A DNA stretch of 64,000 bases from Thermoleophilia bacterium (GTDB lineage Bacteria; Actinomycetota; Thermoleophilia; Gaiellales; Gaiellaceae): positions 1 through 64,000 of the forward strand of contig JAICJI010000003.1 of the NCBI GenBank assembly GCA_025928515.1. Direction: 5' to 3'. Positions 17,588 through 27,100 of the stretch are shown one piece after another. Position numbers and translations under genes: made by a program. A model generated the notes under the pieces. The model ran no database searches. It was not told the origin of the DNA and saw nothing but the letters and a program-made list of their open reading frames with translations. Every line of letters begins with the position of its first letter. The stretch's first letter is position 1.

Positions 17588-18802
17588 CTAGCTGGCGCGT
17601 TGCTGAAGGCTCGCGACCGCGCCGCCCGTGACGCCGAGCAGCGCCTCGTCGAGGTCGCGCACGAGCGCGCGACGGTCGCCGTGCAGGAGTACTGCGACGA
17701 GGAGACGCCGCACCAGCTCGCAGCTCGGCTTTCGCAGTTGCTCGGCGAGGTCTGCGCGCTCCGACGGCGTCGACCCGAGCAGGGCGGCGCCGCGCATCGC
17801 AGCGGCCCAGGCCCCGTCGCCCTCGCCGAGCGCGGCCTCGAGCGCGTGTCGCAGCTGCTCGCCGCGAAACGGCTCCGACTGGAACAGGGAGAGCTCCCAG
17901 CGGTCGAGCGCGTCACCGAGGTACGCGTCGTCGTCGGCCGCGGACAGGCGGACGCGGATGTCGGTCGCGACCGAGGCGCGGAACGGATCGAGGCGGGTCG
18001 GCTCGCCCGGCGGGGCCGTCGCCGCGATCGGCAGCACCGGCCGGATCCCGTACGGCCGCCAGTCGAGCCGCTCGAACAGGACAGGCCCGGCGCCGACCGG
18101 CGCCGAGGTGGCGAGGCGGATGGCGGTGACCGCGTCGGCGAGCTCACCGGGCGCGTCGGGCGCGTCGTTCGTGCCGCTCGGCAGCGAGCGCTCGAGCTCG
18201 AGCACGCAGATCCGGTCGGGCTCGCGGCCGAAGTCGCGAGGGAGCAGACCTGCCGCCTCGGGCCACATCGCAGCGAGCTCTCCGGTTGCCGCGACCCGCA
18301 CGCGGATCCCGTCGCCGAGCTCGATCTGCGTCCCGACCGACAGCCCGATGAGCGGCGCCACCGCGCCGTACGCGTGGCCCTCGCCGTAGAGCGATGCCTC
18401 TAGCTCCTCGTAGGCGCGCGCGAAGGCGCTGTCGTCCCAGTCGAAGCCGCCGCAGTTCTCGGCCGTGCGCACGAGCAGCGGCACGAGGACGCTGCGGTAG
18501 ACCGCGCGACGCTCGTCGCGCACGTCTCCATCATGCGCGTGAGCGAAGATCCGCGCCGCCGGCTCGCCGAGCAGGTCGGCGACCGCGTCCTGGACGTCGA
18601 CGCGCGCGAAAAGCCGTTCGGTCCGCGCCTCGACGAACCCGCGCACGAGCGGGCGGTACTCGTAGAGCGTCGGCCGGCCGTACGAGCCGTGCTCCTCGAA
18701 GGAGAACGGGAGCGGCGTGCCGTCCTCCAGCTCGCGCGTGAAGACGGCGAACGCGCCGAGGCAGAAGCGGCGGAGCGTGTCGTTGAGGTGCGGCGCGCGC
18801 AT
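17588..18802 (-). CDS. unknown 404-residue protein
   Basis: No family is firmly recognised. The ATG start at 18802 gives a soluble protein without signal peptide or membrane helices. Residues 1-150 are rich in aromatic and acidic residues (FTRELEDGTPLPFSFEEHGSYGRPTLYEY in part). The C-terminal third is helical, with DRWELSLFQSEP and ALEAALGEGDGAW, a pattern that loosely resembles Apea-type HEPN helices, but the catalytic RxxxxH motif is not seen. It lies just downstream of the nei-like glycosylase gene (32-base gap), probably in the same transcript. Confidence 0.7.
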   Translation of the reverse strand: MRAPHLNDTLRRFCLGAFAVFTRELEDGTPLPFSFEEHGSYGRPTLYEYRPLVRGFVEARTERLFARVDVQDAVADLLGEPAARIFAHAHDGDVRDERRAVYRSVLVPLLVRTAENCGGFDWDDSAFARAYEELEASLYGEGHAYGAVAPLIGLSVGTQIELGDGIRVRVAATGELAAMWPEAAGLLPRDFGREPDRICVLELERSLPSGTNDAPDAPGELADAVTAIRLATSAPVGAGPVLFERLDWRPYGIRPVLPIAATAPPGEPTRLDPFRASVATDIRVRLSAADDDAYLGDALDRWELSLFQSEPFRGEQLRHALEAALGEGDGAWAAAMRGAALLGSTPSERADLAEQLRKPSCELVRRLLVAVLLHGDRRALVRDLDEALLGVTGGAVASLQQRAS

Positions 18803-18834
18803 CCGAGTCTCCTACGACGCCCCCGCGTCGCCTC

Positions 18835-19572
18835 CTACTTTTGGCACTCCGGGCACCAGTACGCGGTGCGCGCGTTGTCGCCCGGCGGCGCCGAGCGGAT
18901 GCGACCGCCGCAGCGGGGACACGCTCGGCCGGCACGCCGGTAGACCCGCCTCGGCGGTCGCGGCCCTGTGAGGGCCGACCGCATCAGCCTGTGCGCAGCC
19001 TCGAGCACCGTGTGGAGATCTTCGTCGGCAGCCTCGCCGAGTCGCCCCCACGGTGAGACGCGCGCCTCCCAGAGCGCTTCGGCCCGCCAGAGGTTGCCGA
19101 TCCCGGACACGAGCCGCTGGTCGAGGAGGGCATCGCCGATCTCGCGCTCCGGCGACTCACTCCGCAGCCGTGCGGACATCGTCTCGAAATCGGGCGGGTC
19201 GCCGAGGATGTCCGGCCCGAGCCTTGGTGCCCCGCGCGCGCCGACGAGCTCGAGGACGGCGCCGTTCCACAGGACGCCCTCTTGCTCGGCTCCCCGCAGC
19301 ACGAGCCACGGCTTCCCGTTGCGCGGCGTGCCGCGCGGCTCCACCCGCCAGCGGCCGTTCATCCGCAGGTGGCTGCGGAGGACAAGGCCTCCCTCGAAGC
19401 GCAGCAGGAGGTTCTTGCCGACCGCCTCCACCGCATCGAGCCGCCGGCCGTCGAGCCGCTCCGCCAGTCCCTTCACCGCCGCGCGCGGATGAGGCGTCTC
19501 GACTTCGACCTGCTCGCCGACGAGAACCTGCAGCCGCTGGGCCGCGCGATGCAGCGAATCCCCTTCGGGCAT
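18835..19572 (-). CDS. Fpg/Nei-family DNA glycosylase (Nei2-like)
   Basis: A 245-residue formamidopyrimidine/endonuclease VIII-type glycosylase-lyase that removes oxidised bases. It begins MPEGDSLHRAAQRL, where Pro2 is the Schiff-base nucleophile and Glu3 the acid. GKNLLLRF contains the conserved Lys, and LRMNGRW the conserved minor-groove wedge block. GIGNLWRAEALW holds the helix-two-turn-helix, and the C-terminal zinc finger has CPRCGG...YWCPECQK. The MPEGD start matches actinobacterial Nei1/Nei2. First gene of the minus-strand group; 24 bases from the divergent histidine kinase at 19596. Confidence 0.93.
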   Translation of the reverse strand: MPEGDSLHRAAQRLQVLVGEQVEVETPHPRAAVKGLAERLDGRRLDAVEAVGKNLLLRFEGGLVLRSHLRMNGRWRVEPRGTPRNGKPWLVLRGAEQEGVLWNGAVLELVGARGAPRLGPDILGDPPDFETMSARLRSESPEREIGDALLDQRLVSGIGNLWRAEALWEARVSPWGRLGEAADEDLHTVLEAAHRLMRSALTGPRPPRRVYRRAGRACPRCGGRIRSAPPGDNARTAYWCPECQK

Positions 19573-19595
19573 GCCGGGAAGCCTACGATTGAGCC

Positions 19596-21257
19596 GTGAT
19601 CCGACCCTCTATCGGCGTGCGCTGGTGGCTCGGAATCGCGTTCGCGGTGGTCGCCGCGACGTCGACCGCGATCGTCGTCTCGCAGTTCTCGGACCGCTCG
19701 GAGAACGCCTTCCGCCGTCACGGCCAGAGCATCACCCTCAAGGATGCGCAGCTCGGGGCTGCGCTTCCTCGCACGAAGCTCAAGCGTTTTGCGGAGCAGG
19801 AGAACATCCGGTTCCGGATCCTCCGTACACCCGCCGCCGCGGCGTCGCACCTCGAGCGCGACGCGGTGACCGTGGCACTGGGCGGCGAGTCGTTCGCCAA
19901 GGGAGACAAGGACGGCGGGACGTACGTCGCCGCCGTTCCCTACCACGGCGGCGCCCTCGTCGTGGTCAACCGCGTCCCCGATCTCGCCGAGGCAATCGAC
20001 ACCGTCAACGGCGAGGCGCTCCGGGCGGGCGTGATCGCCGGCGTGATCGGCGTCATCGTGGGGCTCCTGCTCGCGCAGCTCATCGCGCTCCGCCTGCGCC
20101 GGCTGAGCGCGGCCGCCGAGGCGATCGCACACGGAGACTTCGAGACGCCGCTGCGGTACCGCTTCCGCGACGAGTTCGGGATGCTCGCGCACAACTTCGA
20201 CCGGATGCGACGCCAGCTGCGCCGCTCGTTCCGCCGCGTCGAGGCCGAGCGCGACCGCCTGCGCCTCCTGCTCGAGCGGCTGCACGAGGGCGTGCTCACG
20301 ATCGACCAGGATCTCGTCGTCCACTTTGCGAACACCGAGGCGCGCCGGCTGCTCGGCGGCCGTCTCAAGGAAGGCGACGAGCTGCCCGAGCCATGGCAGG
20401 GCTTCGCGCTCCGCGACTTCGCCCAGCGGCTGTTCGACGAGCGGGCGTCCGTCACGCAGGTGCACGTGACGCCGGACACGCAGCACGCCTTCGGCGTCAC
20501 CGGCATCCCCTCCCAGCCGGAGACCGACTGGGCGCTGCTCGTCGTCGACGACCTCACCGAGCAGGAGCGGCGGGAGCTGGCCGAGCGCGAATTCGTCTCG
20601 AACGCCGCGCACGAGCTGCGCACACCGCTGACGACGATCATCGGGGCGATCGAGGTGCTGCAGGCCGGCGCGAAGGAGGATCCCGTCGAGCGCGACCGCT
20701 TCCTCGCCCACATCGAGCGCGAGTCGGGCCGCCTCGCCCGCCTCGCCCGCGCGATGCTGACCCTGGCGCGCGCGCACTCCGGGGAGGAGCAGCCCCGGAT
20801 CGAGGCGGTCGAGCTCGGGCCGCTGCTGCGCGAGGTCGCGGCCGGGCTCCGTCCACACGCAGGGGTTGCGGTCGACGTCGAGGTCACCGACGGCCTCGCG
20901 GTCGACGCGAACCGAGACCTGCTCGAGCAGGCCCTGCGCAACCTCGGGGAGAACGCCGCAAAGCACACGGCCCGCGGCTCGGTCGCCCTCCGTGCGTACG
21001 GCGACGGGCACACGGTCACCCTCGAGGTCGAGGACTCCGGCCCGGGCATCAGCCCCGAGGTGCAGCGCCACGTGTTCGACCGCTTCTACCGCGGCGAGCG
21101 CGACGCACACGGCTTCGGCCTCGGCCTCGCGATCGTGCGCGAGTCGGTGCGGACGCTAGGAGGCCGCATCGAGCTCGACTCCTCCCCGGGCGAGGGGACG
21201 GTCTTCCGGATCTTCCTCACTCCGGCGCGTGTGCGCGAGAGGGTGACCGCGGCGTGA
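19596..21257 (+). CDS. PhoR-like sensor histidine kinase
   Basis: A 553-residue membrane histidine kinase. Helices at about 8-28 and 145-165 flank an extracellular sensing region; a HAMP domain (about 165-218) and a PAS-like domain (about 230-320) follow. The H-box NAAHELRTPL has phosphorylated His339. The ATPase domain shows NLGENAAKH (N box), DSGPGIS (G1) and GFGLGLAIV (G2). GTG start at 19596. Its stop overlaps the response-regulator start by 4 bases, so the two form a two-component pair. The signal is unknown. Confidence 0.93.
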   Translation: MIRPSIGVRWWLGIAFAVVAATSTAIVVSQFSDRSENAFRRHGQSITLKDAQLGAALPRTKLKRFAEQENIRFRILRTPAAAASHLERDAVTVALGGESFAKGDKDGGTYVAAVPYHGGALVVVNRVPDLAEAIDTVNGEALRAGVIAGVIGVIVGLLLAQLIALRLRRLSAAAEAIAHGDFETPLRYRFRDEFGMLAHNFDRMRRQLRRSFRRVEAERDRLRLLLERLHEGVLTIDQDLVVHFANTEARRLLGGRLKEGDELPEPWQGFALRDFAQRLFDERASVTQVHVTPDTQHAFGVTGIPSQPETDWALLVVDDLTEQERRELAEREFVSNAAHELRTPLTTIIGAIEVLQAGAKEDPVERDRFLAHIERESGRLARLARAMLTLARAHSGEEQPRIEAVELGPLLREVAAGLRPHAGVAVDVEVTDGLAVDANRDLLEQALRNLGENAAKHTARGSVALRAYGDGHTVTLEVEDSGPGISPEVQRHVFDRFYRGERDAHGFGLGLAIVRESVRTLGGRIELDSSPGEGTVFRIFLTPARVRERVTAA

Positions 21258-21943
21258 GCGAGACGATCCTCCTCGTCGACGACGACGCCGGTGTCCGTGA
21301 CGTCGTGGCCTTCACGCTCCGGCGGGAGGGGTACGAGGTCGACGAGGAGCGCGACGGGCCGTCGGCGCTCGAGTCCGGCCGCTCGGGTCGCTATGGGCTC
21401 GTCGTCCTCGACGTCATGCTCCCCGGGCTCTCCGGGGTCGAGGTGTGCCGCGCGCTCCGGGCGGAGAGCGACGTTCCGATCCTGATGCTCACCGCGCGGG
21501 ATGCGGAGTCGGACCGCGTGCTCGGGCTCGAGCTCGGCGCGGACGACTACGTGACGAAGCCGTTCTCGAGCGCGGAGCTGCTCAGCCGCGTGCGCGCGAT
21601 CCTGCGCCGCCGCGAGCTCGACCGCGCCGGCGGCGGCGCGACCGTCAGGAAGCTCGGGGGCCTCCAGATCGACCTCGGCCGGCACGAGGTGCTCGTCGAC
21701 GGCGCACGCGTGCACCTGACGTTGTCGGAGTTCAAGGTCCTCTCCCTCCTCGCCGAGCGGCCGGAGGCGGTGGTCTCGCGGCGCGAGCTCATGCAGCACC
21801 TCTGGGCGAGCGAGCACGTCGGGGACGAGCACGCCTGCGAGGTGCACATCTCGAACCTGCGCAGGAAGATCGAGCGCGATCCGACGCAGCCCGAGCGGCT
21901 CGTGACCGTGCGGGGATCGGGCTACAAGCTCGTCGCTGCATGA
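21254..21943 (+). CDS. OmpR/PhoP-family response regulator
   Basis: A 229-residue regulator. The receiver domain has the acidic pocket Asp9-Asp11 (LLVDDDAGV), phosphoacceptor Asp53 (VVLDVMLPG), Thr in LMLTARD and Lys in VTKPFSSAE. A winged-helix DNA-binding domain (about 130-229) contains LTLSEFKVLSLL and HISNLRRKIE...RGSGYKL. GTG start overlaps the kinase stop (GTGA), and its own stop overlaps the nitronate monooxygenase start (ATGA), giving a three-gene transcript. Confidence 0.95.
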   Translation: MSETILLVDDDAGVRDVVAFTLRREGYEVDEERDGPSALESGRSGRYGLVVLDVMLPGLSGVEVCRALRAESDVPILMLTARDAESDRVLGLELGADDYVTKPFSSAELLSRVRAILRRRELDRAGGGATVRKLGGLQIDLGRHEVLVDGARVHLTLSEFKVLSLLAERPEAVVSRRELMQHLWASEHVGDEHACEVHISNLRRKIERDPTQPERLVTVRGSGYKLVAA

Positions 21944-22854
21944 GCCTCCTCGACACTCCCCTCCGCGGCCTGCTCGGCATCGAGCTGCCGCTCGTGCAGG
22001 CGCCAATGGCGAACAACGCCCCGCCGGCGCTCGCGGCTGCGGTCTCCGCCGCCGGAGCCCTCGGCTCGATCGCCGGAGCCGCACTCTCCCCCGAGGAGCT
22101 GCGGCTGGCGATCCGGGAGGTGCGAGAGGCGACCGACCGGCCGTTCGCCGTCAACCTGTTCGCACCGCCGTATCTGCGCGACGGCGTGCTCGAGGTCGTG
22201 CTCGAGGAACGCCCGCCGGTGTTCAGCTTCACCTTCGGGATCGTCGATCCGGCGCCACTGCGGGCCGTCGGCATCGTCACCATCGGGACGGCGACGACGG
22301 CCGACGAGGCGCGCGCTCTCGAGGAAACGGGAGTCGACGCCGTCGTCGCGCAGGGAGCCGAAGCGGGCGGTCACCGCGGGTCGTTCCTCGGCGGCTTCCC
22401 ACTCGTACCGCTCGTCGAGCTCGTCCCGGCCTGCGTCGAGGCCGTGTTGCTACCGGTCGTCGCCGCCGGCGGCATCGCCGACGGGCGCGACATCGTCGAG
22501 CTGCTGAACCTCGGCGCGAGCGGAGTCTCGCTCGGCACCGCGTTCCTCTTCACGCCCGAGGCGGGACGCCCGCGCCGGCATCTGGAGGCGCTTCGGACGG
22601 TCGAGACCGTCGTCACCGACGCGTACACGGGCCGGCCGATGCGGGCTGCCGGGACGCCGGTGCTCCGGGAGCTGATGGCCGGGCCGCCTCCGCTCCCGTT
22701 TCCCGAGCAGCGAGCGGTTGCCGCGCAGAAGGGGCCGTTGTTCATGGGCGGGACGGGAGCGCGCCGGGCGCGTGAGCTGGACGCGGGCGAGCTCGTGCGG
22801 CTCCTTTTCGCCGAGGCGCAGGAGGCCGGCGCAAGCTCGATGCCGCCCGGCTAA
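21940..22854 (+). CDS. nitronate monooxygenase family flavoenzyme
   Basis: A 304-residue FMN TIM-barrel protein of the 2-nitropropane dioxygenase/nitronate monooxygenase class, which oxidises alkyl nitronates. Visible are IELPLVQAPMANN at the N-terminus, VDAVVAQGAEAGGHRG (the family's active-site His block) and VVAAGGIADGRDIVELLNLGASGVSLGTAFL (FMN phosphate-binding Gly-rich segment). ATG overlaps the response-regulator stop by 4 bases, an unusual third member for a two-component operon. Related enoyl-ACP reductases FabK share the fold, so substrate is uncertain. Confidence 0.9.
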   Translation: MSLLDTPLRGLLGIELPLVQAPMANNAPPALAAAVSAAGALGSIAGAALSPEELRLAIREVREATDRPFAVNLFAPPYLRDGVLEVVLEERPPVFSFTFGIVDPAPLRAVGIVTIGTATTADEARALEETGVDAVVAQGAEAGGHRGSFLGGFPLVPLVELVPACVEAVLLPVVAAGGIADGRDIVELLNLGASGVSLGTAFLFTPEAGRPRRHLEALRTVETVVTDAYTGRPMRAAGTPVLRELMAGPPPLPFPEQRAVAAQKGPLFMGGTGARRARELDAGELVRLLFAEAQEAGASSMPPG

Positions 22855-22923
22855 AATTCTCGCGTTCGCTGTACGACGGTCGCCGGCGTCAACGTCGGCG
22901 GCTCCGAGGAGAAAAGGGGACTC

Positions 22924-24090
22924 ATGCGTATCAAGGCATCTCAGCTGCGGCTGCCTGCCGTCGCGACCGCGGTCGCTGCTGCCCTACTCGTGGCAGTGGC
23001 GCCGGCGGCAGCGAAGGGGCGCCACCATCACCACAGCAAGCGTCATCACAGCCCGCCCGCGGTCTACGTCTCGCCCACCGGGTCGGCGAGCGCGTCCGAC
23101 AAGTCTTGCCGGCACGCGCGGTACAGCTCCATCCAGGACGCGATCGAGGCGGTGCCGCTGCGCGGCACGGTCGTCGTCTGCAAGGGAACGTATCCCGGCA
23201 CGATCAACCTCGACCGGCGCGTGATCCTCGCGGGCAAGCCCGGCGCGACGATCGACGCAACCGGTGACGCTTACGGAATCGGCGTCAGCGCCTCCCACGC
23301 CGCGGTCGTCGGCCTGACGGTCGAGAACGCGAACCTGGACGGCGCGATCGACGACGGAATCGTGACCGTCGGCTTCGACGCGAACGGCGCTCCTACCGGC
23401 GCCGCGAACCACGCGAAGATCATCGGGAACGTCGTGACCGGCAACCTCGGCTCGGGGATCGACCTGAACAGCACGTCGTACTCGGTCGCCTTCGGGAACA
23501 AGGCCAACGGCAACGGCGTCGGGATCAACGTCGCCGACGACCTCGGCATCGCGGCGTCTCACAACTGGATCAGCCACAACGTCGCCAACAAGAACTTCGG
23601 CGGCTGCGGGATCGCGCTCGCCGACCACTCCGGCGCCGGCGTGACCGACAACCTCGTCGATCACAACGTGGCGAACGACAATGGCCTGAGCACGCCGACC
23701 GCGCCGGACGCTTCGGCCGGCAGCGGCGTCATCCTGGCCAGCCCGGTGCCGAACGGCATCGTGAAGGGGAACCTGATCACTCACAACAAGTTCTCGGGCA
23801 ACGGTCACGCCGGCGTCGTCGTCCACGCGCACGCGCCGGGCGCCGACTTCGGCGACAACGTGATCTCGTTCAACCTCATCGGGACGAACAACGTCCGCAC
23901 CGACGAGAACGACCTCAAGACGACGGGGATCTACCTCGGCAGCCTCGCGCCGCAGACGATCACCGTGAAGGGCAATCAGATCCACGACGACTACTACGGG
24001 ATCTTCACCTCCGGCCCCGTGACGCTGACGGGGAAGCACAACCAGTTCCACAACGTCACGACGAAGATCGGCACCTTCCCGACCTTCTGA
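22924..24090 (+). CDS. exported right-handed parallel beta-helix protein
   Basis: A 388-residue secreted protein. The signal peptide (about 1-31) ends near VAPAAAKG, followed by a His-rich stretch (HHHHSKRHH). From about residue 45 the sequence YVSPTGSASAS...CRHARYSSIQDAIEAVPLRGTVVVCKGTY is the standard opening of pectate-lyase-like beta-helix proteins, and later repeats such as NHAKIIGNVVTGNLGSGI, HNWISHNVANKN and GNQIHDDYYGIFT are beta-helix coils. It may bind or cut cell-surface polysaccharide; no catalytic residues can be assigned. GAGGAG precedes the ATG at 22924. A strong stem-loop follows it. Confidence 0.88.
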   Translation: MRIKASQLRLPAVATAVAAALLVAVAPAAAKGRHHHHSKRHHSPPAVYVSPTGSASASDKSCRHARYSSIQDAIEAVPLRGTVVVCKGTYPGTINLDRRVILAGKPGATIDATGDAYGIGVSASHAAVVGLTVENANLDGAIDDGIVTVGFDANGAPTGAANHAKIIGNVVTGNLGSGIDLNSTSYSVAFGNKANGNGVGINVADDLGIAASHNWISHNVANKNFGGCGIALADHSGAGVTDNLVDHNVANDNGLSTPTAPDASAGSGVILASPVPNGIVKGNLITHNKFSGNGHAGVVVHAHAPGADFGDNVISFNLIGTNNVRTDENDLKTTGIYLGSLAPQTITVKGNQIHDDYYGIFTSGPVTLTGKHNQFHNVTTKIGTFPTF

Positions 24091-24097
24091 CCGGAAC

Positions 24098-24129
24098 GGG
24101 GGCCGGCGGGCACACGCCTGCCGGCCCCC
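24098..24129. terminator. bidirectional stem-loop terminator
   Basis: GGGGGCCGGCGGGC pairs with GCCTGCCGGCCCCC over a 4-base loop (ACAC), with one mismatched position in 14. It sits in the 47-base gap between two convergent genes (beta-helix protein and lhr), the expected place of a shared terminator. Confidence 0.8.
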
Positions 24130-24137
24130 ACCGTCGC

Positions 24138-27100
24138 TCAGGCGCGAAGCACCGCGCGACGTGGGCCGGCGAGGAAGCCGGCCTCCACGAGTAGCGGCAT
24201 CACAAGAGTCTCGGTGACCGGCTCGCCGTCGAAGCGCTCGACCGCGAGCCGCTTCGCACCGCCGCGCTTGACGAACCCGACGAGCGCCGCAAGCGCCGGC
24301 CGCAGCCACTCCTCCTCCGGCTCCCGCAGCGGGACGAGCGAGCGGCCGCCGCGCTCGACGTAGAGCGCCGGCTCGCCGCCGAGCAGGACGACGTGCGCAC
24401 CCGCCACCCGCGCCGCCCGCGCACCTGCGCGCTTGGGCCAGGCGAGCACGGCTCCGTACGGCTGGGCGGGATCGGCGGCGGCGAGCACTAGCGGCTCCGG
24501 CTCGTCGCCCTCGCGCGGCCGTAGCTCGCGCACGCGCTCGACGGCGCCGCCGAGCGCGAACTGCGCTCCGCCGAGCCCTTCCACGAAGTAGCCGCGGCGG
24601 CACGAGCCGAGCGTCTCGAGCGCTCGCAGCTCGCCGTAGACGGCGCCGTAGCCGCCGGGGATTCCCTCGGCTCGGACGGCGTCGCGCGTGACGACACCGT
24701 GCCGCTCGAGCAGGAGCTCGGCGAGCGCACGGCGGTCGGGCTCCGCGCCGGTGAAGAGCTGGGCCGCGAGCGACCAGCGTCCCTGCGTCGCCGTCGGGCG
24801 ATGCGCGCGGGCACGCGAGAAGCGGCGCGAGCGGCGGTCGGGACGTGGCGGCTGGTAGCGGCGCTCGGCCCGCAGCGGCGCCCAGGAATCGTTCGTAACC
24901 TCGCCGCTCCAGACGAGATCCCAGAGCGCAGGCAGCGCGGTCTCGGCGTCGAGCCCGGTCGTGTCGAGCAACCCATCCCAGAACAGCGCACCGCCGTCGA
25001 GCGCGGCGCGGATCGAGTCGTGAGCCTCGCCCTCGGGAGCGTGCGCGGCGGACGGCCGCCCGAGCAGCGGTGCGTCGTCGCGGAAGAAGACGGCGACGCG
25101 GTCGAGCCCGGCTCCGACCCAGACGAGCTCTCCCGAGGCACAGAGCTGGTCGAGCTGCTCCGGGCGGTAGTCGGGCACGCGCCTCGGCAGCAGCTCCGTC
25201 TCCCAGAGCGCGACGGGCAGCGCGAGCGCCTGCAGTGGGACGAGCGACTCGCGAAGCGAGGCGCGGCGGTCGATGCCGTGCCAACTCGGGAGGAAGCGAC
25301 CGAGCGCGGCCTGCTCGACGGGCTCGACTTCGCGGCGCAATGCGGCGAGCGACGCGCGGCGCAGCCGACGCAGAACCTCGGGATCGCACCACTCCCGCTC
25401 GGTGCCTCCGGGACGGAGCTCACCACGGACGAGCTTCTCGTCGTGCTCGAGCGCACGCAGCTCGCCTTCGACGTCGACGCCGAACCACGCCGACGCGTCG
25501 GCTGTCGTGAACGGGCCACGGCCGCGCGCGAAGCGCGCCACGAGCGAACGGAGCGCATCGGCAACAGGCTCGAGGAACACATCGGGCAGGCCGGAGGGCG
25601 GGACGATGCCGAGCGCGTCCCGGTAGCGGCCCGCGTCTTCCGCCGCCGCCAGCCGCTCTTCTCCCGCGATGCGGACGCGGATAGCGCGCCTCTCCGCCTC
25701 GAGGATCGCCGCCTGCGCCTCGTCGAACTCCCCGGTGCGCAGGTCGCCCCGCAGCCGCAGCAGGTCGTAGAGCCGCTCGGGATCGTCCGGGAACGGCCGC
25801 AGCGACGCCTCCACCTCGGCGAGCGCAGCCGGGTCGATGAGCTCGCGGAGCTCCTCCTGGCCGAGCAGCTCCCGCAGCAGGTCGCGGTCGAGCGAGAGCG
25901 CCTGCGCGCGCCGCTCCGCCGGCGGCGTGTCGTCTTCGTACATGTACGTCGCGATGTAGTCGAAGAGGAGCGACGAGGCGAAGGGCGACGCCGACGCCGT
26001 CTCGACGTCGACGAGGTCGATCTCGCGTGCGCGCAACCGGCCGAGCAGCCGCTTCAGCGCGGGCAGGTCGAACACGTCCTGCAGGCACTCGCGGTACGTC
26101 TCGAGCACGATCGGGAAGCTCGCGTACTTCCGCGCGACCTGGAGCAGCCCCTGCGCCTTGAGCCGCTGCTGCCACAACGGCGTCCGCTCGCCCGGCCGCC
26201 GGCGCGGGATGAGGAGCGCGCGCGCCGCGTTCTCGCGGAACCTCGCGCCGAAGAGTGCCGTCTGGCCCACCTCCGCGAGCACGAGATCCTCGAGCTCGTC
26301 GGGATCGAGCACGAGCAAGTCGGTAGCCGGAGGCGAGTCGGCGTCGGGCAGGTGGAAGGCGATGCCGTCGTCCGACCAGAGGGACTGCACCTCGAGGCCG
26401 AGCGACTCGCGGAGCCGCGCGCCGACCGCCATCGCCCACGGCGCGTGCACGCGCGCGCCGAACGGCGTGAGGATGCAGACGCGCCAGTCGCCGATCTCGT
26501 CGCGGAAGCGCTCGACCACGACGGTGCGGTCGGACGGGAGCGCGCCGGTCGCCTTCTCCTGCTCACGCAGGAAGGCGAGGAGGTTCCGTTCGGCACGCGG
26601 GTCGAGGTCCGGCACCTTGGGGTCGCGCGCCGCCAGAAGCTCGCGCGCGAACTTCCCGATCGCCTCGCCGAGCTCGTATGGCCGGCCGACTCCTTCGCCT
26701 TTCCAGAACGGCACGGCACCCGGCACGCCCGGCGCCGGCGAGACGAGCACGCGGTCGCGCGTGATCTCCTCGATCCGCCACGACGAGGCGCCGAGCACGA
26801 TCACCTGGCCGGCGCGGGCCTCGTAGACCATCTCCTCGTCGAGCTCCCCGACCCGGCTCGGTGGCTCCGAGCCTGCGATGAAGACGCCGAACAGTCCGCG
26901 GTCGGGAATCGTGCCGGCGTTCGTGACGGCAAGCCGCCGCGCTCCCGGCCGGCCGCGGACGACGCCGGCGGTGCGATCCCAGATGATCCGCGGCCGCAGC
27001 TCCGCGAACTCGTCCGACGGGTACCGGCCCGCAAGCATGTCGAGGACGTTCTCGAGCTGCGCCCGAGAGAGATCCGCGAACGGATACGCGCGGCGGACGA

